A stretch of DNA of 64,000 bases from Coprinellus micaceus (Eukaryota > Basidiomycota > Agaricomycetes > Agaricales > Psathyrellaceae). The translations under genes and the position numbers were made by a program. This document shows positions 22,042 to 35,100 of the stretch, in pieces. The notes under the pieces are model-generated. The model did no database searches. It saw nothing but the letters and a program-made list of their open reading frames with translations, and was not told the origin of the DNA. Positions within the stretch are counted from its first letter, which is position 1. Every line of letters begins with the position of its first letter. The stretch spans positions 2,976,001 through 3,040,000 of the forward strand of contig OX596337.1 of the NCBI GenBank assembly GCA_951394405.1, read 5' to 3'.

Positions 22042-25000
22042 TTAGACTAATAGACGGGTATTCAACAAGGCGTGGCTATTGATGTATAGGATTCGTTCGT
22101 CGATGTCCTTCGGTGAGTTGTCTTCTACTGGTGGGCCTACTGGTGGGTCCTGTGCTCGGTCGGTAGTCGATGTGGGTATCCGTGATTTGTGTAGTGTGAC
22201 CATGACCTGACTGGTGCCTCGGTCCTCGATAGCGTCAATCATCTCCAATAGTGCCTTCCCGGTGGATTTTGTGAGCAGAACTAACGCAGTGTCGTTTAGC
22301 TGTGCCACGTCCTCGAGGTCCTCCGCGCTGGCAGTGGGGTTGATTGCTAGGTCTTCGTTGCTGATGACAACTAGACCAGCAGCCGAAGCGTCGTGGGCGT
22401 TCTTCAGTTTCTCGAGGAACGTGCAAGTCCCTCGGTGAGCAATTACTACACCGTTGGCGTAATCGTTGCTGTATGGCAGGCACCCCTGCTCATTCTCTCG
22501 GTCCTGGTACACTCTGAGTCCGGCTGGGTCGTTGAACAATGCGACGGTGCCGTTAGAGTCTGATGGGGGCTGGGACAAGTCCGCACCGAAGAACGCGGAG
22601 AAGGCGTTTACCACGACGTCGAACTCAGGAGGCTCGAGGGTTGCTTGGGGTGTGATGGCCTGTGTTGCGAAGAACTGCAAGTCGACATCGCGATCCCGAT
22701 TGTACAGATCGTTCTGCGCGAGATTGAGCTTGCTTGGTGGCGCGAAGATGGTCGAGTCATTGATGTAGACTATGTGTCCTGGCCGCACAGCATAGTGCCC
22801 CACTTTTCGTAGATGAGTGTCAGTGGCCAATAAAGTCGTAAGAAGGTTACCGGAAACCCACCTTTTCTGACATCGTAGCCTTTACCGTCCATCCGCTGGA
22901 CAATCTTGGTGCGGATGCCGGTAATATTGTTGATAATGAAGCCGTCCGATACTGGCGCTAGTTTGAGAAGGCTTGGGCTCAGATCTTCTGGTGCTACAAC
23001 ACCATTGGGAGCAAGTACGAATTCATAGGACTGCCAGGGAGCATTAGTTCCCCGCCCCATAACGCAAGGCGAAGTGACCAACATATGTCTCCACCTTTGG
23101 CTTCTCACACCATCCATCGGACTGCCAATGTTGCTTATCTGCCGTGGTAGGTTTGTTGCCCACGAGTGCCTGCGCATACTCAAAATCGGGTCGAGAGCGC
23201 ACTCCGAGAACTAGCCCTGGGACTTTGTCGTTCCCTGAAGGGCGGGTGAAGGGAGTGTAGATTGGACATTGGTGGCTGACGAACTTCCTGCTGGGGTTCT
23301 TCGTCGATTTTGGTCGGAGGTATCCTTTATCCAAGTGGAGGATATGCCCCTCAGTCGTGAAAACGTAGTTCGAGTCGTCATCGTGTAGTTGATTGTCTTC
23401 ATCGAATATTAGATACAGATACTGTCAGACCTCAGTTAGTATGGGGAAGTCGGGAAGGACGGTTTCAAGGGTAAGTACCTTGAGAGTCTCAGATAGCACA
23501 AAAGATTCCATCCTGTCATCCTGCTTGTTGGTTCGTAAGTCTGATATTCCAGTGATCCCGCATTTAACTTTGGCCCTGGTGATGAGGTCGAAGAGCGCTC
23601 GCTCGGCAACGTCTAGGTAGAATGGGTCCCTAGTTGCCTGGAAAGGGACGTCGATGAGTAAAATGCCAATGTTGTTTAGATAGAAGCCTCCTACTCGGTA
23701 TAGATACCAGGTAGATTCAATAAATTCTGCATGAATTACATTAGCAATGGGCAAGACAGGTGAATGCAGAGCAAATGCATACCTGGTCGTAGTGGGTATT
23801 GGTGGGATGTTGCGATGCGATAGTTGGTATCGAATACTTCTGGAAGACCTGAATGTGACTTCCAAACATTATAGTCTATCGAATAGGGGGGTAATTATGG
23901 CGCCTCGACCTTCAATGTTAACGAGCAAACTCACACAGTAGATGAAGCTTGATTGCATTTTCTACATCCCCGGCAAGCACTTGGAGCCCTGGCCAAAAGG
24001 CGGATAAGGAATCCACTGTGTAGTAAGCAAGATCTCCCGTGTTCATGTTTACAAGTCGGAACTGACATGGCTTCATTAGTTGAATTAAGCTCGCGAGCAG
24101 AGGATCGAACTCACCCATGAACCGTCAGGTGCTCTGGAGTATCGCATTATAGCAGTGTATGCGTCGTCAAACACGTCAAGGTACTCAACCTCCCCGGTCA
24201 TAATGTACCATTTCAGAGCATATTCGTAGAAAGAATCGATGCCAGCACCGATACCGGACAGTTCTGGCGCTGTCCATTTCTGTTGGTTTGAAGTTAGGGA
24301 CGGTCTTCGTAAATTGCGGGTCGGACTGACCCCAGTGCGTGTGTTGATGGTATTCCCGACTAGACCAATATCGGACTTGCGATTCCAAATCCCATAGAAC
24401 GCCTTTTGCGATGGTTGTTCAGATAATCCAAAACTGTAAAGGAATAAACCAACCTTCCGTGCAGCCTTCTCAAACTTGTCGTCTCCTGTCAGTCTACTCA
24501 GGGTACCGAACTCCAATATCAACGTCCCTGCTCCTGCGGCACCTGCGCAAGGTCGTATTCAGTCATCTGGTGGATTACTGGAGAATACTCACAAGTTTCC
24601 CAAGTCTCCCCTTTCATTACGCCATGGCGGAGATTTATCTATTAAAATGAGTCATGGAAATAGAGGACCATGCTTCCACATACCCGAGCATAAGGGAGGC
24701 CAGTTGGGGTCTGAAACGCGGGCATAAGTCGATTACCCAAGTCATATGCCAGGTCCAGGAGTTCGCCTCGGTACCAGGGCAAATGAAATGACTGTCCCGT
24801 CTTGTTGGCAAATATGTGTCCGGATAGCAGCCCGCCGAGGACGCGGATCGTCGTTTCGAAAAGCTGAGGTTTGGTATCCACGTCGAACGAGACGTGCTCA
24901 ATGATGTTCTTGACTGCTCGTTCGAAGCCTGGCCGGTCATCTAGGACAACGAACGTATCTACAACGTCGATCAGGGTGAGGGAGAAGTTTCCGGCAACGT

Positions 25001-25490
25001 CGTTGGTGGCAATGTTGGCACTGTGTTGCAAGTCGGCTGACTGCTCGGAGCGAAGTGGATCTGACGCACGAATTATTCCAGTCAGGCCCCCTCCCTGTAC
25101 ATGAGAGCGGTCCTAGCTGCTCCCAATTAGATTCTACGACCCTGCCAATTTTTGAATCTCACTTCATCATATGGGAATGCTAGTGAAACGAATGAGATTT
25201 CCGTGGTCAAACGCTTGGACAGGGGCGCATACCGTAGTCCATGTAGTGGTTGAAGCCATGGTACCACAGCTCCCGCGTCCTCTCACTTCAATTTAATGTT
25301 AAGACCGGCCCCCCGGATTCCAACTGAGAAAAGCTCCTCACCGAGCCGCAAGCTTCCGCTGAGTGGTCCATCCCGAGGAAACAAATGGGCTTGAAGCGTC
25401 GGTTTCGGTGCGATGGAATGGGGGAAGCTTATGAAGAAGCAGACTGAACAGAGCTATAGACCATCTGGGCCAGGACGATCCCCACTTCAT
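22042..25490 (-). CDS. MNL1: ER degradation-enhancing alpha-mannosidase-like GH47 protein with PA domain (EDEM/Htm1)
   Basis: A multi-exon gene encodes a protein of roughly 890 residues. The first exon supplies a signal peptide ([20 protein letters not shown]), followed by [20 protein letters not shown], the usual GH47 opening. Family blocks include [61 protein letters not shown] and the VFTTEGH end of the barrel. After the catalytic domain, a protease-associated domain is visible at [20 protein letters not shown] to [15 protein letters not shown] proteins trim mannose from misfolded glycoproteins and mark them for ER-associated degradation. The C-terminus lacks a KDEL-type signal. More than ten small introns are inferred; not every junction was checked. 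Confidence 0.88.
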
Positions 25491-25673
25491 GAGACAGATG
25501 CAGCGAAGCACAGGCTTGCTGGGGGTAGGGGAGGACGCAATGAGCGGGAGAGCACATAATCGCGCGCCGGAGTTGTCGTGGCACGTCGTCAGGAACCGCC
25601 ACGTGATGAGAGCTTTGATCGCCGGCACCAACGTAACTGCAAACTCTTCCAGCCTCTTCCTCAGACGCTCACC
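25491..25673. promoter_or_regulatory. divergent promoter, EDEM / ZNRD2-like
   Basis: There are 183 bases between two oppositely oriented start codons. It contains GCCACGTGAT around 25,600, with a CACGTG E-box palindrome of the type bound by bHLH factors. I cannot tell which gene it would control, and no unfolded-protein-response element was recognised with confidence. Confidence 0.4.
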
Positions 25674-26771
25674 ATGGCTTCACTGTCCGATGTCACTTCC
25701 ACAATGGGCGAGTACATGCTCAAGGGCTGGGTGAGTTTTGGAAAGAATACTTCTTCTGCGATTGACCGATGACCTTAGGCGTCGTCTAGGTCTTGACCGA
25801 TAAACAATGCTCGACCGCAGGTTGTGCAGTTCCCTTGATGAGGTCACCGAGAGGCCAGATGCCTGAAGTATGGTTCTGTGCAAAGTGCAACGGTGCCCCT
25901 GGTGCCCCCGCCCAGCCCGCGTCGCAGGCCACATCACCCTCCAATTCCACCGTCACGAATAAGTCGAACGGATTTTCAGGGTCACGCGCGTCAACACCTC
26001 TGACCGAGGTCGAGGAGGATGAGGAGGATGAAGATGAATTTATCATCCCTCCGGAATCAGATGAGAGTCGAAGAAGGCGAGCCCAATCTGATCGCGCTTC
26101 TGCTGAGATCGGAAACCGTCTTCTGCGGGGGTGGGCGATGTTAGGCGACGAGTGTCCGAATGACTCGTGCTTCGGCATCCCTCTCGTCAGGCCGCCCAAT
26201 AAGCCCAACGGTGAAAGGGATCCTAGAAAGGTACGCACCGAGGCGTTTTTGCAAGTGATTTGGTCTAATCGCGTGGAACTTCAGGAATGTGTCGTCTGCG
26301 GAAACGTGTATATGCCTCAATCAACGGTGCCTACCCAGCCCCCGCTTGAGACGCCGGTCATCTCACGGCAAGAAGGGCGAAGCGTTGCGCCTGTGCAGCA
26401 GCCGATCGTTCAGACCCTTCCCTCAATCCCGAAACAGATCATCGTGCGTTTCATCGACCTAACCGCCAAATGAAAGATCTGACGACGCTTAGCAGGCTGC
26501 GCCGGTCTTACCCCCTGCGGCACCTGTCCCGTTCAGCGGCAACGCCGCACGCTCGGTGGTTTCAAGTGCCTCGGCCACTCTGACCAATACAGACCTATCC
26601 TTGCAAAATACTTTGAATGCCCTATCTGCCAAGTTGAATGCGCTCACGTCATCGGCCACGATGGACGTTGTCGCAGTGGGAAACACAGCAGATGCTATCA
26701 GCAAAGTCGCTCAGGCTCTAACCCAGGTCAAGTCGATGCAGTGGAGCGAGGCCCAAGCTCATGGTTTGTGA
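25674..26771 (+). CDS. ZNRD2/SSSCA1-like zinc-ribbon protein (autoantigen p27 family)
   Basis: Exons 25674-25730, 25790-26230, 26285-26443 and 26493-26771 give 311 residues. Two p27-type zinc ribbons are present: MLKGWVLTDKQCSTAGCAVP with VWFCAKCNG, and LLRGWAMLGDECPNDSCFGI with ECVVCGNVY. They are separated by an acidic, Ser-rich linker. The C-terminal part is helical and Ala/Ser-rich with no known domain. Vertebrate members carry a single ribbon of this kind and are poorly understood. The duplication of the ribbon, one at each end of a disordered segment, is plainly seen. The likely role is as a binding adaptor. Confidence 0.85.
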
Positions 26772-27025
26772 GGCTTCTATGTGACCACATTTAGCTCCAC
26801 CCTTGTATCGCACTGAGCCCACAGGTCAATAATGTTCGCCATGAAGGTTGAGACGAGACGATGCGATAAGATAAAGCCTCTAGGGCGCTATGGATACACA
26901 GGGGGTATAAACTACGTCGGGTCAAAAGACTGGGTATAATACCAAAATAAACGCAAAGATCGGGCACCGGAAAAATCGAATACGAAAAAAACCAATAATA
27001 CGACACCCGCTACACGAAAGGCCCC

Positions 27026-29163
27026 TCACCTCCGATGAACGAAAGCGAAATGAAGAGAAGATGCAGGGAAAGGGCAGTGGGATGGCACAGGTACCACTGG
27101 GGCGGGAGCCTCGATCGAAGGAGGGAAGGTGAAGTTCTTCAGGCTTTGCTGGTCCTGCTGCTCGAGCTCGTCGATTTCTGGAGGGAAAGTATAGCTCGCC
27201 ATGCCAAGCGGCTCAATTGGGCTGGCGTCCGATTTGTCAGAGTCGCTGGTCTCCTCGCCGAGCACCTTGAAGCGACCCGAGTCCCATTGGCCAGATTCAT
27301 CGATGACAAGTGCCTGGAGGCGCTCGGGCAGGTCAGGGTAAGTCGCTTTCGTGACCTTGTACCAACGACGACTGATCATCCAACTGGCGATACCCTTTGG
27401 CGGGAGGACGCTGTCCTGTACTGGCCCAGGGACCCTCAACCGCTTGCCAACACCTCGCTTGGGCCTGTTCGACTTGTCGGACATTTCTTCCTTGTCGAGC
27501 TCGCCGTAGAACTTGAGGAGGCGGGAACTGCGCCAGGCGTACCCGCGCGTGCGAAGGGTGTCAGTGGAGCGAGTGCCACCCTCCCAGTCTGACTCCTCGG
27601 AGGACATGCATTCGACTTGGAGAGCGGGGTCGAATGCGAGGTCTTCGAACTCTGGAAGCTTCAGGCGAGCGTCAGCACGGTTGGTGAGTTTCTAAACCGT
27701 CTGTTAGTCTATGTCTCAAGGATAAGGAGGGGATAAGCGTACCATCTTTCGGCGGGAGACATGTCGAGCCTTCCTCGCCTTCGCCTCCTCCCGCTTCTTG
27801 GACATCTGCGCCACTTCGTCGTCGTTCTGTGCCCGGTACTTGGCACGGAAAGTCGTGAAGCATTGCTCGAACGCGGCGTCAAGAATCTTCTTCCCAAAAT
27901 CCTTGGTCTGAACGCTCTTGTAGAGGTTTCGGTTCTCCTTGATGTCGGCAAGGACTCGGATCTTCATGCGAGCGTTGTGGATTGACTGCTTGGTGGTCTT
28001 GTCCCAGACGAATCGAACGGGCTTACAATCTTCGAGTACGGTGCCTTCGAGGTGGCTATCGGGTAAGATACCGTCGTTGTTAACGCCGAGCATTTGGTAG
28101 AGGTGGGTCCGCATCGCATGCTAAAAGAAGCGGATCAGGACGGCCCTTGGGATAAATACGGAGCGGCTGGGCGAACCTGGATGCTAACGCAGCGCTTATC
28201 CTGGTGATTGGCGCGCTTGCGGGGTGGCTTACGAACTCTGGAGCTGGATGAGTCACTACTCCTGTCGCTCTCTCGGCTCGAAGACGTCATGCTGTCGCTT
28301 CTGCCCCGGCGCTTATTCTTGTACGGCACCTGCGACGCGGGAGGGGAAGGGCTTGTCGCCGGCGACACGGACCCGGGTGAGGCATTTTGGGAAGATGATG
28401 GTGAGGAAGCGGATGAAGTGGCCACCGGAGTGTTGAGGCGAGGATCAGGGATCTGTCGATCGAGATGCATGCCCGTAAACGCGTATTCCGGAGTCTGTGA
28501 CACGGAGAATTTCTCTTCATGCTCTGGATTCGTATGTTAGCTGCGGAGGGGAAATGAAAAAATTGCGGCGCTTACTTTGGGCTACGGTCGCTTGTTGTGA
28601 AATGGGGGAGGAAATTGGGGATGTGACGAAGTGGAAGGGTGGTGTGTACTCTGCAGGTGGAGTGGGGTACGAGGAGAAGGCGCCGTGGTGGGGCGACTGC
28701 ACGGTCTGGTACATGATGGAGCGCAGATGGTCGAGCTCTTGTCGGAGGTCAGAAATCTTTTTGTCACTCTCAGCCTTGGTGGTGGCAAGGAGACCCTCGA
28801 AGTGAGCTACAAGTCCTCGCTCTCTTTCGAGGTAGCGCTGGTGCTCGAACTCCTGGCAAGCGCGGACAACGTCCTTGTACGTGACGGCGGTGAGTTCGGC
28901 CTGCGAAGGCCGCCGTTGTGCAAGGTCTAGAGTCCTGGGATGAATGAAGATAAGGAACTGCCTAATGGGATGGCGTTCGGGGAGACCCACCTTTGTTGGG
29001 GAAGTTGGGAACGGGAGGGCGGCTCAACAATTGCCACCTCGAGCTCGCTTCGGCTCGCCTGAGGGGCATAGTTTGGAGCGGGATAAAGGAGTCCTGAGGC
29101 TGCAAGGGAGGGCCTACGAGAGGCGTTTGGGTTGAGAGCGTCTGCAAGCTCGCTGGAAGACAT
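27026..29163 (-). CDS. coiled-coil protein with conserved C-terminal block, unknown (Agaricomycete type)
   Basis: A multi-exon gene starts at MSSSELADALNPNASRRPS. The first part has a coiled coil (EFEHQRYLERERGLVAHFEG, ESDKKISDLRQELDHLRSIM). A Ser/Pro-rich region follows with a basic patch (VRKPPRKRANHQDKRC), then an ordered-looking block: RTHLYQMLGVNNDGILPDSH, KPVRFVWDKTTKQSIHNARM and FEQCFTTFRAKYRAQNDDEV. Further on are CMSSEESDWE and a region with WMISRRWYKVTKATYPDLPE. This looks like a lineage-expanded mushroom protein type rather than a known enzyme; a nuclear DNA-associated role is only a guess. The first intron follows QLPQQ. It shares a 194-bp divergent promoter with Rpn11. Confidence 0.75.
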
Positions 29164-29357
29164 TGGGAAGAATTCTGGGGAAGATAGGACGGAGGAGGGT
29201 CCATTTTATGCCCGAAGGTCTCTGAACGCGAAGTCCGAATTTGGAGTGGATCCAAGGGGCCGCAGTCAAGCAGAGCCAAACAAGAGCCAAACATCTCGAC
29301 GCGTCACCCAGCGTGTATCTCACTCTCATTAAGTCACATCGCTTCTTTCAAACCGCC

Positions 29358-30571
<1,214 letters not shown>

Positions 30572-31073
30572 TCGCCCCTTGTACTTCGATAGCCTTGTAA
30601 GTAATAGGAGCTGCATTCCCTATTCCTTTCATATTCTGTTGGCCCCTGGCGGGGAAGACGTGCTGTCCTGAACAGAAGGAGAGATTCTTTCTGATGGGGT
30701 GCATCTTCTCTAATCATGGGGACGAGTAACGTGGTCTGCGAGAAAACTGATAGAGAACGAGAAGATGACTTCTGTCTATCAGTGAATGAGTTACTAAGAC
30801 TCTGGCCTCCAGCCATCCAGACCCTGATTCTTGATGTCGTTAGGAAGGAGACCTTAGATCCCAGTTTGGTGTCTCCGGTACATCGTGACCTGACATGGGG
30901 GTAGGTCCACGCCTAATAGCAATAAGGTAGGGTGACAGTGGCTGCGAGGTCAACTACTGATAAGACAAGGCTGGAGCTTGACTCACCTTATCGCACAGGC
31001 CCTGCCTTTTGGCGAAATAGTGCACCAGTCCACCGGAAACGCGTCTATTGTGTGAAGGGATACAAGTGTCCAA
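30572..31073. other. convergent 3' flanks, no supported gene
   Basis: About 500 bases lie between the Rpn11 stop and the bS18m stop. A 62-codon frame at 30716-30904 has no family resemblance and no splice context. No RNA gene was seen. Confidence 0.4.
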
Positions 31074-31708
31074 CTAGTAATCCTTTGGAAACCTGCTCAG
31101 GATGGGGATGACGCCCATCATACGTGCGCGACGGATGGCCTTTCCCAGTCTTCGCTGGGACCTGACCGTCAAGCCTGTTTGCGTCCGTGGCTGGATTTGA
31201 CCCATCTCGGTGACATATCTGGTAAGGACGGAGGGGTTGGTGGCGATGGATAGTGGGTCGACACCGAGCTTGTAGAAGATGTCGTCGTCGCGTGCCTGCT
31301 TCGAAGCTGGAGCGACAGTGGGTCTTTTGGGGCGAGGAACAGAGCGGTTGATAACTCGTTGGTCATATGTAAGCTGGTGGGGTCGGATGGCCTGGGGAAA
31401 CCGGTCAACGATAATCCGGGTACTTGACCGGATTGTAGCGACTTACGTATCCAGCTCGCAAGGGCCTTACTCGTACTATAGAAAACTAGTCAGTCCAGGG
31501 TCTGCAAAGGGGAACGGAACGGAACCGGACGTGTTGGAGCTGGCACATCGACCTCCTCCGCCAGCTTCGCGGCAGTCTCCTTGATGGTTTTGAAGAGCTC
31601 CTGGGTTGCAGGTGAATCGGCGAGTGCGGGCGGTCGCTTGCTCGAGAACGACGCGGACAGTCGGGGCGCGGACTGGCGCAGGGCGTTGGTGACGCGACCG
31701 GCGAACAT
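31074..31708 (-). CDS. RSM18: mitochondrial small-subunit ribosomal protein bS18m
   Basis: The C-terminal block GLTVRSQRRLGKAIRRARMMG followed by VIPILSR is the bS18 signature, preceded by AIRPHQLTYDQRVINR. The N-terminus (MFAGRVTNALRQSAPRLSAS) is a mitochondrial presequence. Exons 31708-31526, 31485-31447 and 31391-31074 join in frame to 179 residues. The first intron is then only 40 nt with a weak donor (GTTCCG), so that junction is the least certain part. The second uses a normal GTAAGT. It is divergent from the Rim15-like kinase gene. Confidence 0.85.
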
Positions 31709-32173
31709 GGCGGCTGGATTCACGTTGGACTCTGCTGGTTCATGGACCTCAATATTTCCCGCTGACTCAGCTCATCACGCGGTCCACCGAGCGGAGATAA
31801 CCGAGCCAGATTGCGTCCGCGGTCGTCTTGTGCTTGTCTCACAAAAAATGGGGTCGAGGACGTCGTCGGGGACAGCGAGGACGGGCGGTGTCTGGGGTGG
31901 CGAGCGGGTGGATGGGCGGCGCGTTGCAGTGTCTGGGATGCTGGAGCGAGAGGAGCTCTGAATTGATCATTTTCTGAATGGGCGCGGCACCAAAGCCACT
32001 TGACTTTGAATAAACTCTATTTGTAGGGCTTTCACCCTGTCCACTACCTCTTCCATGTCGTGCTAGTCCTTTCCCCACCGTCCTCGACGTTGTCAACGAC
32101 AATTTCGTCCCTCTGCTAACGCCCAACGCCCTCCTCCTCCGTCTCGCCCCCCACACTCAGTGTGCTCGTCCCC
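31709..32173. promoter_or_regulatory. divergent promoter, bS18m / Rim15-like kinase
   Basis: There are 465 bases between the starts. The kinase side is pyrimidine-rich over the last 100 bases (leaders of CTCCTCC and CCCCTC), a common fungal promoter feature. No clear stress element (AGGGG on either strand in repeats) was counted with confidence. Confidence 0.35.
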
Positions 32174-35100
32174 ATGTCCGAGCCTGGGCATCAGCGTCGC
32201 CGCCCTCCCAGTCCCCTCGTCTTCTCCCCAAGTTCCGTCCTGTCGCCCATTCCCCTCCAGGCACAGTCAAGCACGTCCAGCAGCCATGGGTCAGGTTCCA
32301 ACACCGTCTCAATGCCCTTCGTTCGACGACATGTTACGCGGCGGCTCAAGGCCGCCAAGGCGGAGTGCGACAAGGAGCTCCAGCGTGTGACCAACAACAT
32401 CACCGCCTTCTTCGAGGAGCGCCTTCGGGACGTGGATCAGGACGTGGAGCGGGACACTTTTGAGCGAGACGGTGGTTCACAGATTGGGGATCATGAACAT
32501 CTTCGGGAACCCTTCATCTTCCACACCTCGGAACTTGGACATCCTTCCCACAGCGATGACTATAGCTCCGATGGAGGGTACGACGGAGAGGCAGAGTATG
32601 GGCGCCATAGCCGTCAACGTACGTTCCCATCGCATATATTTCTCCAACTTTTTCTCACTATATCGCCATGCCGGCCCTGCAGACTCCTCTATTCAGATGA
32701 GCCCTGCCTCCCTGAGGCGGCAGGCCAATGCCCCATGGGATCGTCCTCTCAGTTCTTCAATGTCCTCCAGCGTGATTGGGTCCAGCCCGGCTTCGTCGAC
32801 AGTGATGCTCCCCGAAGCCTCCCTGTCGCGAAGGGGACATGTCCCTGTTTCAGCTGGTTCGGCAACTTCCTCCAGTTGGGGGGCAGGTGCCGCTTCCCGT
32901 CGCCTCTCCCGCTCCATCCATATCCCTTCACGACCGACTATATCTGGTCAAAGCTCCCGTTCAACCTCTCGGTCTCGATCACCTTTGCCTCCCACCTCTT
33001 CCCATACCAGCTTCTCCGAGTATGCATCAGCATTCAATCCTCGCCGTTCATCGAGGATACTCGTTGATGATCCCGTCGACCCCATTATGGCCGCCTTGTA
33101 CGAAATCATCTCTGTCGCAACTGATGTTACCGAGACGTCCGTTGCTCAGCTTATGGCTCAACCAAAGCTATGCGAACAGATTGTCCAGCGTGTCCAGAAC
33201 ATCGGGAAGACCTGGGACGACCATCCTGACTGGCATGGCCGCAACTGGTATGTACAAGTACTACTCGCTGTGGCTAGTCTCAGTCGAGTCGTGGAGTGGT
33301 GGGAGGCGGAGAAGCAGTTCTGGAATTTTGACGACCACAATGACGAGCAGGATGAACCCCTCATGTTCGTCACGAAGCCGGCGGAGGATGGTACCTCTCC
33401 GTCAACCAAGGAAGTCGAGCTTGAATTGGACACATTCAGTCTTGACGATAAACCACCATCGCCGAGACACGCCAAGAAGCCCACTCAGGAAGAGATCAAA
33501 GCTCCGACTCCCCCCATCCCTACACCCCCCGTGAGCACCACGCCACCCCGGTTAACACCAAGTAAGGTGCTGGAGAGCACCGAGTCCGCTCGTGTCCTCG
33601 CGACAGAGCGCCTTCGACTGCAGGCGGAGACAGCCCAGAACCAGAACATCGTGATGGAACTGAGCCTCGATGGTGATCATTTCATTTGGGTCAACCATGC
33701 GTGGCGAGCGGTTGTTGGGTACGTCCCCTGTGGATGCTAGACTGAATTCTCTTTTGACTGATACCTTCCTAGCACGGACCCGGATTCACTACCTGGTACG
33801 CGCATCTCCGCGCTTCTCTCACCATCCAATTGGGGCGTCTTCAAGGAAGCTACCAATCGGCTTCAGGAGGATGACTCTCATACTGTCGAGGTCCGATTCA
33901 ACCTCCAGCTCGATGCACACGGCGACAGGGATGGCTCTGGGATTTTCTACCAGCTCATGGAAGGCAAAGGAATGTTAATGATTGATCGTGAGGACGGACA
34001 AGCTTCGCATACTATGTGGGTGGTGAAGCCAATTGCCCCCGCTCGTAACGAACACGATGCTGCCTCAATTTACCTGGAACCGGACGACCTTGCGCCAGAG
34101 CCCGCATCGACCATCAAGCAGTCGTTCCTTGAGCGTAACCCCGTTGAACCAGTCACACCGTTCCCCTTCAGCCAGCCCATCGTCACTGATTCGATCCTCT
34201 GCCGAATTTGCGAATGTCAGATTCCGCAGTGGTACTTCGAGAAGCATTCCGAGACGTGTGCCGAAACACATCGCCTAGAGGCTGAAATTCTCGAATGCAA
34301 TGAGTCCATCAGCGAGTTGAGGAACACCATCCGCGACCTTTGCGCTGCTATCGACCACTCGTCACCTGCCGCACCCCCTGAATATCGTGGTATCGCAGTC
34401 TTCACACCCTCTTCTTCCCCCATGTCTTCGCCGCTTCAGCTCTTCCGCGCTGGCAAGCTTCAACGTTTTGGGGTGAAGAAGATGCAAAAGCGGTTTTTGG
34501 ATCAAGTCGACGATATTCTCCTCCTGTGTTTCGAGATATCGATGCCTTCCCTCAAGGAAGAAGAATCGAAGGAACCTATTGAAAGACAGCGCTTACTCTC
34601 ACCGACCTCGGAACGGAAGATCTCCCAAGTTCGCCAATGGTCGAAGCCCACGACGGAAGACGCAGCACTTAGTCAACTCCTCCAAGACGCTGAGCGAATT
34701 ATGCGTCAGAAGATCGACACCGTAGTCAGGATGCAGAATACGATCCGCTATGCAGAGAAAATTTGGCATGAGTGGGAAGAACGGATCGAGAGTTATCTCG
34801 ATACCGCCAACGACTCGGACGGAGAAAGTGATGGTTCCAATACCAACGACGAACTCAGCCCAGGCACAGCCCCCAGTGGGCAGACACAGGCAGCTGGGGA
34901 ATATTCCAATACCTCTTCCGAATTCGCATTCGGGCGCGAGACGTCGTCGAACCCCACCCCCCTGGCCTCCGTCTCCCCCATTCCGTTCATCACATCTCCG
35001 ACTGACGCCCACACACCTCACACACCTCCGTTATCACCTCCCTCGAATCTTAATTTCCAGATCTCCTCGGTGCCGCTCGTTGTCCCTCAATCTTCCGTGG

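Noticed and set aside
22042..25490. Thought of as two genes, a mannosidase and a separate PA-domain protein
   Set aside because: The GH47 end and the PA domain read on through introns in one frame, as in known EDEM3/Htm1-like proteins.
30716..30904. Sixty-two-codon plus-strand frame between Rpn11 and bS18m
   Set aside because: No conserved content, no splice context, and it lies between two converging 3' ends.
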